Both the position numbers and the translations under genes were made by a program. This document shows, piece by piece, positions 1 through 8,781 of a stretch of 64,000 bases of DNA. This stretch comes from Zopfochytrium polystomum (lineage: Eukaryota > Chytridiomycota > Chytridiomycetes > Chytridiales > Chytridiaceae): positions 1-64,000 of the forward strand of contig JAIVFJ010000151.1 in NCBI GenBank assembly GCA_025765615.1, written 5' to 3'. Below the pieces are notes generated by a model. It ran no database searches, was not told where the DNA came from, and saw only the letters and a list, made by a program, of their open reading frames with translations. Position 1 is the stretch's first letter. Every line of letters starts with the position of its first letter.

Positions 1-86
1 TGTGTCTGTCTTGAGAGGGCTTGTAATTGGTCCATCAAGGCTTGGAAGGCAGTTGCATCAGGGAAGGTGTTGTTTGGGTCAGACAT
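1..86 (-). CDS. Partial gag of an LTR retrotransposon (5' end only)
   Basis: Read on the minus strand, an ATG at 86-84 opens a frame that stays open to the window edge (28 codons, beginning MSDPNNTFPD). It lies about 40 nt downstream of the end of the LTR at 127-490, where gag starts in an LTR retrotransposon. The rest of the element lies left of the window. Calling it gag rests on position, not on a recognised domain. The self-complementary primer site next to it suggests the Tf1/sushi group of Ty3/gypsy elements. Confidence 0.6.
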   Translation of the reverse strand, partial: MSDPNNTFPDATAFQALMDQLQALSRQT

Positions 87-113
87 GATGGCAGAGAGTA
101 GTGGGAGAGGGTG

Positions 114-124
114 AAGTGAATTAT
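114..124 (-). other. Candidate self-primer binding site
   Basis: On the minus strand, 2 nt after the LTR end, the sequence ATAATTCACTT is perfectly complementary over 11 nt to 207-197 inside the LTR. That LTR segment lies about 35 nt downstream of the TATA box, so it is close to the expected 5' end of the RNA. Tf1-type elements prime reverse transcription with the first 11 nt of their own mRNA. I see no tRNA-like primer site starting TGG here. Confidence 0.6.
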
Positions 125-126
125 GA

Positions 127-490
127 TGTCAGGAACAGGGCAGGACAGGACAAGGCAGACAAGGAACTGAGAGGAGTGATGATTGTATTGGAAACAATAA
201 TTCACTTGAGGGATGGGACAGGTCCCCCATCCCCCTTTTATACCTTTTGAGAGTGTTCCTTGTCAAGACTCCAAGAAAGTTCCAGAAAGAGCAATTAGTA
301 ATACAATGATACCAATGATACCAATGACAACAAGACAAGTCAGGAAAGCAAAAGAAGGTTCCAGAAGGTTCCACAAGGTTCCATGAAGGAATGTTCTAGA
401 AGGTTCCAGAAGGTTCCAGAAGGTTCCAGAAGGTTCCATGAAGGAATGTTCTAGAAGGTTCCAGAGGTTTCCAGAGGGTGATTCATAACA
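127..490 (-). mobile_element. 5' LTR of a minus-strand retrotransposon (HSE LTR family, copy A)
   Basis: The 364-bp block starts TGTTATGAATC and ends TTCCTGACA on the minus strand. Three further copies lie at 5248-5469, 25980-26283 and 51591-51942. The TATA box is at 242-234 (minus). Positions 389-436 hold ten consecutive alternating GAA/TTC triplets spaced exactly 5 bp apart, the heat-shock-element pattern. The flanks (TATGA left, GCACC right) do not match, and gag starts just beyond the left side, so this is the 5' LTR of an element extending off the window. It sits inside the ORF1 remnant that resumes at 491. Confidence 0.85.
389..436 (-). promoter_or_regulatory. Heat-shock-element array in LTR A
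   Basis: Ten triplets alternate GAA and TTC, starting at 389, 394, 399 and so on to 434, with exact 5-bp periodicity. Heat-shock factor trimers bind three or more inverted nGAAn units, so this array could hold several trimers. It lies 150-195 bp upstream of the TATA box on the element's coding strand. A shorter run of the same kind lies at about 355-376. Confidence 0.65.
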
Positions 491-847
491 GCACCGGAAT
501 TGACCCCTGTCGGCCTTGACTTACGCCTCTGGGAGGCGTGGGTTGCCGAAGAACGCGTGGCGGCCTTTGTCGCGTTTCTCCAGGACCATTCAGATCTTTT
601 TGAGTATCTTCCTAACTTCGACGTGCTCTCCCCCCGCCCTATGCCTAATGTCGACGAGGCTGCGCAAGCTGCAGCCTCTGAGCGGTCGGTCAATGCTTTC
701 CTCAGTCGACGGTCTCAGATGGCCCAGAATGCATACCCACCAGACCTCCGTCGCTGCATTGTCGAGGCCTTCCCTGCTCACCTCCGCACACGACTTGCGA
801 AGGGCTTTGCCCGGCTTCTACCCCCCACAGAGTTGATGGAGGGTTGA
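491..847 (+). pseudogene. LINE-type ORF1, C-terminal remnant
   Basis: The frame from 491 encodes about 118 residues ending LARLL-like PPTELMEG and a stop at 845-847. It matches the C-terminal part of the intact ORF1 at 1222-3168 residue by residue (APELTPVG against APELSPIG, then LRLWEAWVAEER in both). The N-terminal part was separated by insertion of the LTR element whose right edge is at 490. Bases 491-495 (GCACC) are therefore both coding sequence and the expected right-hand target duplication. Confidence 0.85.
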
Positions 848-1205
848 TTCTTTTTTCTTTTTCGTCTTGGGTGGGGTTGCTTGCTCTTTCGCTTTTCCAT
901 CATTCCCTCCCCCTTCTCTTTGTTTAGGGTTGCCCATATGCTTACGTCTCCGCTTCCTCCCCCTCTTTCTAAGCACTGTCTACGCTGGGGGGGGTTTACG
1001 CATTGTCCACGCCCCTTTTGGGCGTGGGCCTCATAGTTTTCAGTAAGGTCCCTCGCGGCGGTGGTTTCGGGGTTTTTACCGTGCTCTTTGGTTTCCCCAT
1101 TTTGCTGCTGTTGCGCTTCTGTTTTAGTTGCAGATTCCTCACCCTTTCCCTCAGGGGGGGTTGGAGCGAATAAATCCCGTTGAAAAGTTAGGGATAGGGG
1201 GGGAT
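848..1205 (+). repeat. 3' UTR and tail of the truncated LINE-like element
   Basis: This follows the ORF1 stop directly, with no ORF2. It contains a T-rich stretch, a C-run/G-run pair, the hairpin at 1007-1027, the motif GGGCCTCATAGTTT (shared with 11098 and 12427) and a terminal block. The terminal block (TGCAGATTCCTCACC, then TTGGAGCGAATA, then GTTAGGGATAGGGG) recurs at 3453-3515. The next element starts straight after it. Confidence 0.7.
1007..1027 (+). other. Conserved 3' UTR hairpin, copy 1
   Basis: CCACGCCC pairs perfectly with GGGCGTGG across a 5-nt loop (CTTTT), and GCCTCATAGTTT follows. The equivalents at 11063-11100 and 12401-12429 have different stem bases but keep the pairing, which suggests that the RNA fold is what is conserved. 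Confidence 0.6.
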
Positions 1206-1221
1206 TTTTTGACTTTCGATT

Positions 1222-3168
1222 ATGAGTGGCAAGGGGAAGACACCTGCAAAGCCAGCCTCCGGGTCGTCGACTACGTCGTCGACCACGGTGCCAGCAGCGT
1301 CGACCCTGCCTTCCCGCCCAATCACAGACTTCTTTTCGCCATCGCCCTTTGCCGCTGTACACAGCGCCGACTTCCCTCCGCTTCCCCCACCCTCGACACC
1401 GAAAACGAGTCGACCTCAAGCAAAACGCAAATCCGTCGATCACCCGTCCCCAGATCAGCTTAACTGGGCCCCGACGTCTGGGGCAGAGTTTGAGGCCCTG
1501 GAGCTCGCACTTTTCTACGCTGTACGCTCGACTCTGCGATCGCCATGTTGCAAGGCGGCTGTGACCAGCCCAGAGAAGGCTGGTCGTCGGACCAAGTTTA
1601 CAGGCGTTCGCGGACTCAGCGTAAGCTGCTCTGCCTGCAAGTGTAAAACACGATTCCACCTCGTATTGGGCAGTAGCAACGTCATCCTCTCCGACCGACT
1701 TCGGGCCTCACTAGCAGCATTGCCTCGTCGAGCTCGCGAGGCTGTCTCTGGCGAGGTGGCCTTCCCCTCAGAACGCAAACGACCTGCTGTTGATCACACT
1801 GATCGCCCTTCCCCGCTGGCTGCACTACCGCCGCTTGCCGCAATGGGGGGAGAGGGGTCGCGGGACGCGACCCCCTCACTGCCCCCTCCACCCCCGGATC
1901 CTACGACATCAACACTTGCGGCCACCCAACGGCCGCAATTTTCGAATTCGGAAAAGCCACTTTCCGGAGCGGTGGCGTTGCCTAATTTGGTCGCGCCCCC
2001 GCCGCAGCCATCGACGCCGCTCACCACTCCCACATGTGGGAGTACAATGAGCGGCACGCTGTCTGCTTCTCCGCCTGCGGACAGAGAGCACTCTGTCTCA
2101 CGTTCATTCCCCCGATCTGGCATGTCACGATTGGATGCCCTGCTTCGTGCGGCCCCCCGACACCTCGTCAGAACGAATCACCCGCCTCCACGCAGTTTCC
2201 TTGACCACATCGTGCGCATCGAGGCAAGTCCCAACGACTTGAATACCCCTGAGTACATCCGCAACCAGCTCGACAGCCTAGCCACGGCCGCCCGCACCAC
2301 CCTCGCCCCCATTTTTCTTACCATGGAACGCATCATCACCGACCAAGATCAGCTTATCTCCGACCTTCGCAGTCGATTGACCGCTGTGGAGGAGGCGGTG
2401 GCAGCGGCGGCGGTGGCACCGCCACCACCAGTTCGCCCCCCCGCCATTGATGCAGCCGTCAACACCGACCCTCTCTCCGAACCCATCGCGCCTACCAAAG
2501 CTGGGAACGGTCAGCCTGCTCGGGCCAAGGGAAAGGGTTACAGAGCGGGCTCCGAGGGCTCCCGCAAGGGGGACCGGACTGCCCAACCTAAATACCCCTC
2601 CCGACAAGCCAAGCAAGCTGTCGAGCTGAGCTTGGCGCCTAGTGACACCATCCCAGCTCTTGTCTTCCGACCACTCACGCGTCCTGCCGCGCGTGAACCC
2701 GTCCGATACGTCCCCGTTTACTTCCGTGCATTGATTTCGCATCCGGAGGCTCGCAAGAACCCCCTTCACTGGCTGCGAGCTTCGCTTGCCGCCATGAAGG
2801 CCCCGTATGCACCAGAACTTTCTCCGATTGGCCGAGGCCTACGTCTATGGGAGGCATGGGTGGCAGAAGAACGGGTGATCCCGTTCGCGACGTTCCTTTC
2901 TAACCACCCCAACATCTTTGAACACCTCCCTGACTTCGACCCCACAGCACTCCCTCCGTTTGTGTCTGAAACGGACGAAGCTGCGATTGTCGCAGCCTCA
3001 GACCGTGCAGCTGACGCTTTTCTTCGACGAAGGTCCCGACTGGCACGGAACGCCTTCCCGACTGACCTCCGCCGCTGCATTGTCGCAGCCTTCCCTGACC
3101 ACCTCCGTCCACGGCTAGAGCCGGGCCTAGCCCGGCTCCTGCCTCCCTCTGAGGCGATGGAGGGTTGA
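1222..3168 (+). CDS. LINE-like ORF1 protein (element without ORF2)
   Basis: An intact 648-residue frame starts at the ATG at 1222. Order of parts: a low-complexity start with a PCNA-box-like ITDFF (residues 34-38); a zinc-ribbon-like cluster with Cys109, Cys110, Cys136, Cys139 and Cys141 and RFH after it; a Pro/Ser-rich linker; a predicted coiled coil at about 350-400; a basic stretch; and a C-terminal domain beginning YVPVYFR and ending PPSEAMEG. ORF1 at 12841-14646 shares all of these. In LINEs, ORF1 proteins bind the element RNA as a particle; that role here is inferred. No ORF2 follows: the element's tail begins soon after the stop. Confidence 0.8.
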   Translation: MSGKGKTPAKPASGSSTTSSTTVPAASTLPSRPITDFFSPSPFAAVHSADFPPLPPPSTPKTSRPQAKRKSVDHPSPDQLNWAPTSGAEFEALELALFYAVRSTLRSPCCKAAVTSPEKAGRRTKFTGVRGLSVSCSACKCKTRFHLVLGSSNVILSDRLRASLAALPRRAREAVSGEVAFPSERKRPAVDHTDRPSPLAALPPLAAMGGEGSRDATPSLPPPPPDPTTSTLAATQRPQFSNSEKPLSGAVALPNLVAPPPQPSTPLTTPTCGSTMSGTLSASPPADREHSVSRSFPRSGMSRLDALLRAAPRHLVRTNHPPPRSFLDHIVRIEASPNDLNTPEYIRNQLDSLATAARTTLAPIFLTMERIITDQDQLISDLRSRLTAVEEAVAAAAVAPPPPVRPPAIDAAVNTDPLSEPIAPTKAGNGQPARAKGKGYRAGSEGSRKGDRTAQPKYPSRQAKQAVELSLAPSDTIPALVFRPLTRPAAREPVRYVPVYFRALISHPEARKNPLHWLRASLAAMKAPYAPELSPIGRGLRLWEAWVAEERVIPFATFLSNHPNIFEHLPDFDPTALPPFVSETDEAAIVAASDRAADAFLRRRSRLARNAFPTDLRRCIVAAFPDHLRPRLEPGLARLLPPSEAMEG

Positions 3169-3515
3169 GCTGTTGTTGTTGTGCTTTTTCTTCTTTTCCT
3201 CCTTTCTTATGTTTTTGGCTGTTGTTGTTACTTTTATTCTCAGACTATCTTTTTTCCCACCGCTAAGCGCCATTATCCTCGTTTTATGACCTGCTTCCCT
3301 CTCCGAATTGCCCTTGCTGGCTTGCAATTACTAGGCATTGCTTGTGCATCTCATATTTCGTCCTTCCATCCTGTTCCTTGTTGTCATATCCTTAGTTGCT
3401 TGGGTCTCTACTCTTCTGTCCACCTGTATGAGTCCTTTAACTTTCAAGCTGCAGATTCCTCACCTTCGGGTTGGAGCGAATAATACACTATTGAAAAGTT
3501 AGGGATAGGGGGGGA
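3169..3515 (+). repeat. 3' UTR and tail of the ORF1-only element
   Basis: A pyrimidine-rich, T-rich 3' region ends in the family tail (TGCAGATTCCTCACC, TTGGAGCGAATA, GTTAGGGATAGGGGG at about 3500-3515), nearly the same as 1129-1205. It lacks the hairpin seen in the other tails. No poly(A) run is present at the end. Confidence 0.65.
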
Positions 3516-3742
3516 AAAACTTTGCAATTTTTGGGGGTGGCGGTTTGTGGCGGCTGCAAGGCCGCCGCTTCCGCCAACGAGGCTGTCTTCGACGACAGCC
3601 TCGGGTGGTGCAGGGCCTTTCCCACCGGTGTGTGGCAGGCCGTGCTGCGTCGCAAGCGATTGCGGCGTCAACTGTTGGTAGTTCCTCTGCATGGGATGCG
3701 ATCCCCCCGGCAGGCCCGTGAAAATAGCATTAGCGGGATGCA
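3516..3742 (+). other. GC-rich stretch before the copia insertion
   Basis: No convincing gene. A perfect 9-bp stem with a 6-nt loop lies at 3579-3602. This DNA was continuous with 10183 onward before the copia element inserted, because the same GTTGG flanks both ends. The joined sequence probably belonged to another LINE-like leader or tail. Confidence 0.4.
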
Positions 3743-3747
3743 GTTGG

Positions 3748-3976
3748 TGAAAGAATTTGCTATGGTGGCTGATTGATGGGTTGGGCTGCTGTGGTGTACA
3801 CTACTGAAGGTGGTGGTGGTGGGAGGTTGATCTTGGATTCTGTCAGTCTTGTGTTTGTCTTTATACAAAACTGTTACAAGGACCATCACTTGCAAAATGC
3901 TGCAAGTCATCCTTGCAGAGCAGTATCAGGTCAAAGCTCCTGCACACTGCTTACACCAAAAGACCCAAAACTAACA
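3748..3976 (-). repeat. Copia 3' LTR
   Basis: On the minus strand it runs from TGTTAGTTTTGGG to AATTCTTTCA. It directly follows a purine tract (GGGGGGAG at 3984-3977), the expected plus-strand primer. I compared it base by base with 9949-10177 and found no difference. It contains TATAAAG on the minus strand. Confidence 0.9.
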
Positions 3977-4025
3977 CTCCCCCCTAAGCTGTGGGCAGGA
4001 GCAAAGGCTGGCACGGAGGAAAACC

Positions 4026-5890
4026 TTAAGCCATAGTCAACTTAAGGAAACCGTACACCAGAGAAAGAAGAATCACAAACAGGTATGACTGGCCATCGGA
4101 TGGCAGAACAGAAAGGACAGACCACACTAACAAAAATGGATGGGGGCACATATTGAACTTCAGAGGTAAAAGAATATGAGTCAAAGTAATGAAAAAGAAC
4201 AAAGAAGAAAACAGCTTCACAGATAAGAAAAAATGAATCAGAGGAAACAGACCAGTGCGACTCAGATGGTATTCACTGAGAGCAGCTGAGAGAGATTTTG
4301 TCATATAGTCTGCAGGCTGTTCTCCTCCAGCAATCCATTCAAGCCGTACTACCTTTTGTTCCACAAGTTCTTGAATATAATGATACTTTACCATGATATG
4401 TTTTGACCGATTGGTGTGAAGATCATTTGAACTGAGGTTGATCACACTGCTGTTGTCAGTGTAGATGACAAGTGGAGTTGGAGACAGAAGTTGAAGTGCT
4501 GAGTAGAGTTGGGATAGTGCCTGAGGTTCTCGTCCCAGTTCAGACACAGCTACATATTCAGCTTCCTGCGGTGACAGCATGACAGTACTGCTCTGAAGAG
4601 ATGTCCAACTAATAGCTGTTCCTCCAAATAGAACATAGTAGCCAGGCTGTGATTTCCCATCTGAGTGGACACCATGGGCAGCGTTGGAGTAACATTGAGA
4701 TATTAGAGAACCAGAATAAGGATCTTCATGTGTTGCTCGCTAGGATCCTTGCTGAAGGCACCAAGATATGAAACTGCTGGGTCAAGGTCTGGTCGCCTGT
4801 GTGTTGCAAGGTAGTTGATGCCGTCATGTATTGCCTGGTACAGTCTCTGATCTGCAGTTGCTTTGTCGATCCTGCGTGGCTGAAGATTGAGAGACGACTG
4901 GGAAGGCCAGTTACTGCAGTGTGGTTGTTGATAGTGTTTGCATGGCACTGAATTAACTCCTTGCTACAGACTTTCTTGTGTAAGAAGATTCTGTCATGTT
5001 GATGTTCCAGCTGCATATTGAGGATGGTTTTCATTGCTCCCATTTCGCAGAGTATGTAAAAAGATTAGGCAAGGCAATGGCAGAAGGAGTTTTTGCCAGA
5101 ATCACCAAAAACAAATATTGTTAACTTAGCTTGCGTTGTGGATGATGAGTTAATCTGACAAAGGAGGATGCAGTAGTCCCAGAAGATTGCATGACTTTCC
5201 TGACAACTGTTTGATATTGGTGGCTGTTCAACTCCAGCAGTCAGTGCTGTCAGGAACAGGGCAGGACAGGACAAGGCAGAGAAGGAACTTTTGAGAGTCT
5301 TCCTTGTCAAGACTCAAAGGAAGTTCCAGAAAGAGCAATTAGTAATACAATGATACCAATGATAACACGACAAGTCAGGAAAGCAAAGAAGGTTCCAGAA
5401 GGTTCCACAAGGTTCCATGAAGGAATGTTCTAGAAGGTTCTGGAGGTTTCCAGAGGGTGATTCATAACAAGTGCGGCGGTAATGAACTGCTCGATGCAGA
5501 TTTGGCATATATAAAATATGCTGTTGAGGTATGTGTTGCTGATATCCACTGTGCCAGTGTCCCAGTTGATTCAGGCAGCCATTTCAGTGAGTTAACAAAG
5601 ACTATTGATTAGGACAAGAGGTGGGTGAGTATTCTGAATATAAATGCAATGACACTAAGTGGGGCCCTTAGCCATGAGCTGTGCATAGAAGCACTCAATG
5701 CTGCTGTCTTCACAAAGTTTGACCTTGTAGGCCCATTTGTTCCAGGTTTTGTTGACATTCGTGGGTTGTTCAATAACTTCAAAAGCTGTCTGCACATATA
5801 CATGGATCTGGGCAAGGTGTGCTTGTCAAACACAGTTGGCCTGAATGTGTACACTGAAGGTAAGAAGTTTGTGGTGGATTCCAAACTTTA
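4026..5890 (-). pseudogene. Copia reverse transcriptase and RNase H, broken
   Basis: Read on the minus strand, 5890-5480 gives the start of a copia reverse transcriptase (AFEV...NKW.YKVKL, then VDISNTYLN) with several stops. 5247-4730 continues it after the solo LTR, and 4580-4265 is the RNase H (SPQEAEYVAVSELGRE, YTDNSSVINLSSN, EWIAGGEQPADYMTKSL). The plus-strand copia element at 20940-22710 has the same domains in the same order. Frameshifts and stops rule out a working polyprotein. Confidence 0.85.
5248..5469 (-). mobile_element. Solo LTR (HSE LTR family, copy B)
   Basis: The block starts TGTTATGAATCACC on the minus strand and ends CCTGACA. It is flanked by the 5-bp duplication AGTGC (5243-5247 and 5470-5474), so it inserted as an element and recombined to one LTR. 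It lacks about 100 bp present in the other copies, including the TATA box and RNA start region, but keeps the GAA/TTC array (about 5388-5440). Confidence 0.9.
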
Positions 5891-8781
5891 AAGTGCTATG
5901 TTTGTTTTGTGGTTGTAGAGAAATAGAATCTACTTGTGATGGTTTTAACTTTAAGAAACTTTAGGGAAAATTAGTTCAGATTTTCTAAGATACCCTACAC
6001 ACAAAAGAAAGCACAAGAGAAAAAACTCTGCACAGGTGAGCCTTCCGCACGATGCTGGTCTGGGCTCCCCCCAGTACCCTATGAGGAGAGGTGACCACTC
6101 CCCCATACACAGCTTGCCCTCAACGCTTTCCCCTGCGTCTCGCCTGGGCACATCAGGAGAATAACTGTCTCCTGGTTGGTACTCCTTGCAGAATGGGCTC
6201 CCTGCTCAGGACTCCACCTCCTCTGACACAGGTCCAGGCCACACTAGCCTACAAGCTGGGACTTCGGTGTTCGTGGGCCTTCGGTTGATTTCACATTGCC
6301 GGTCTGCCACATCAGTCCGGCCTTCCACAGTCATGCCTATAGTGCTCCCAGTAAGGCCCACTGGGGGTGACGTTAATTGCAGTAGCACGGAATCCAACCC
6401 GTCGTGCCGTCACCTCCAACACCAGAGCTGTACACCGTTATCCGATTCACTTTCGCTGTGGATTACCATGTGGTTGATACGTTTTACCAATTCCAGTTTG
6501 ACTTCTTCCAATTCTGATTGCTGAAGTTGAATGCTGACTGAATGGAGGAAGTTGTTGTTTTCTGGAGTGACTCTGCTGTGGGGAATGGTTGATACTTTGT
6601 CTGACTTTGTTGAGACTGCAGAAAACTGAAAGCAATTCCAATTCAACTTGTTCAACTGGCAAAATTCAAGTTCAAAGATGGTTCAAGGTGACTGGTGACT
6701 GAATGGAGCAAAGTGGTGATGTTGGTGTTGTTTCTGAAGCTGATCTGCAGGTATGAATAGTTGAAGGTTTCCTGAATTTTGCTGATACTGCTGAGGTTTG
6801 AATAGTTTGATGATATGGTAATTGTAACTGTATGTGAGGTGGTTGATTTTTGCTTTTGTTGGTCTAGAGTGGAGAATAAAGATAGAGGCAAAGTTAGTGG
6901 TAGAAAGCATTAGTGAGAGTTAGTATATCCAGATGTTTCCACAGAGTTTGATTGCTTGATGCCTTTAGTCTCCAAGTGATGTTGTGGAATTTATGCTGGT
7001 AGAAGAGTGCTAGTGCAAGCAAAGGGAACAAAGACTTCGCCTGATGTCTTCTACTCTGCCTCGTTAAAGAATCAGCAGAATGTTTTTGTCAAGTCTAACA
7101 TCCAAGCCAAAACCACAAAGTTTCTGGTCAGATTACAAAAGTTGAGGGCAATCTCTGAAGCTTCCAGATCCTGGTTATGCTGCATGAATGCATGCTGGAT
7201 GAATGCATGAGGCATTCAAAGAACATAGCTGTTCTGGAGTGACTCTATTAAGAGCAGTTTGAAATCTAGAGTCAGTTAGATTTGGTTCGGCTAAGGAAGA
7301 ATCTCAGATGAGAATGGAACTTCAGCAATCTTGCAAGGTTGAGCTTGTTTATAGTTTGCTCTGAAAAGTGTTAGTGTTGAGTGTCCAATAAAGATAAACG
7401 TTGATACTCCTCGGAATGAGGCAAAAGTTATTTCAAGGAACATTGTGTTTTGTCACAGAAGTTGGTTAGGATAATTCATCAGAGTGATGCAATTGAGGTG
7501 AGGACTCAGGTATGGCTGTTGAATTTCCTGTGATGTGGGACCTGGAGTAGTGTGTTAGTATGTCTGTGTATAAAAGCTGAAGCAGTCAATATGTGTGAGT
7601 TGAGGTCCCTAGCCAGGGTCAAGTAAGCCCAGCAATAATAGTGTATTCCATAGTTCGAATCCTGAGTCCAGATTCATTTGGCTAAAATAGATAGAGTGTT
7701 TTCCTAGGCAGCAGCCTGGCACCAAGAAGACCATGCCAAGTTGGTGCCAATCCATGCTGAGACCACTTTGCAACTCTGCGCTGATGATCATCGTTCACTT
7801 ATTCCAAGCATTCTCCATCTAATTGGCAATACAGTGCCGGTGATCATCTTTCACTTATCCCTAGAATCCTCCCCCCTAAGTGGAAGATGATGTTTGATGT
7901 TGTACTGGGCGCTGGCTTGTGCTGATGACAAATACTCTGAGTATTAAGTGGAACGGAAACCCAGTGTCAACAGTTTTCCTCCTCCTCTGCTCAAGCAGAT
8001 AATATATGAGAGGTTTTGACCCTGTGCCGGTCACGCTTGCCTAGCAACCACTCAGAATAGACTGTTTACAAAATGGTTAGAGGATTGTTAAACTACTCAA
8101 CCAGTCCTTGTTCTATCAATGAATGGACTGCAAATTGTCTTTGGCTGAAGTGCTGAAGTTATGTGAGAAAAGATAAGGAGAGGCTTAGCTTGATGTAACA
8201 GAGTCCAAAGTTATGAGGAAATTGCACAAGGTTGCCGTGGTCGTGAGAGTTGGCACTTGCACAACTATTGGTCATCCCAATCACTAATATGTTTGATGGT
8301 GAGAGTTTCAGTGTGGTTGAAAACACTCTATCAGGGAATCCAGAAATTGAACTGCCAACTCCATGGGTTGATAGACAAGGAAAACACCATATCATTAATT
8401 CCTAATTTGTTATGCCCTGTTGAAAATGAGTAAGTAATATTGAGAGGGCACAGGGACAGTTGTTAGAGGTGCAGGTCTCCAAAAACTAAAATGCCTGTGT
8501 TGATGTTCATGGAATGATGAATCATTACTGACAGGAGACTGCATGGCTGAATGTTGAGAGGATAAAGGCAGTTACTTTGATGCATATCAAAAGCGAAGAG
8601 CAAAACACTTAGCAGATTGATTATTAGTTGATGGAGCTGGTTGGTTTTTGAGGACCTCTGCTGTTTGTTGTTCAATCAATATGAAGGCAGATAACCAGGA
8701 TAGTAATAGTTGGTGTGGTGATTTCTGGTGCAGCAGTAGCCGAGTGATTGTTGCTTGATCAGCCAGCTCATGTGTTGCTTA
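5891..8781 (-). other. Decayed middle of the copia element
   Basis: By comparison with the plus-strand copia element this should hold the end of gag, the protease and the integrase, but no frame is readable. Two pieces recur elsewhere: 6010-6460 (also at 20300-20780) and 7860-8060 (parts at 53210-53280 and 53720-53850). A tRNA B-box-like GTTCGAATCC lies at about 7654-7663. Confidence 0.5.
6010..6460 (-). repeat. Module shared by both copia copies
   Basis: On the minus strand this about 450-bp block starts GAAAGTGAATCGGATAAC and contains GGGTTGGATTCCGTG and CCCAGTGGGCCTTAC. It corresponds to 20300-20780, which sits at the same place between integrase and reverse transcriptase. Neither copy has a readable frame through it. 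It may be an old nested SINE-like insert: GGTTGGATTCC is one base from a tRNA B box. Confidence 0.55.

Noticed and set aside
1188..1205. A real telomere
   Set aside because: Only one TTAGGG-like unit per tail, and coding sequence continues on both sides.
778..1659. 293-codon minus-strand frame
   Set aside because: It lies opposite the ORF1 end, tail and ORF1 start of two LINE-like elements; composition follows the complement and no domain is seen.
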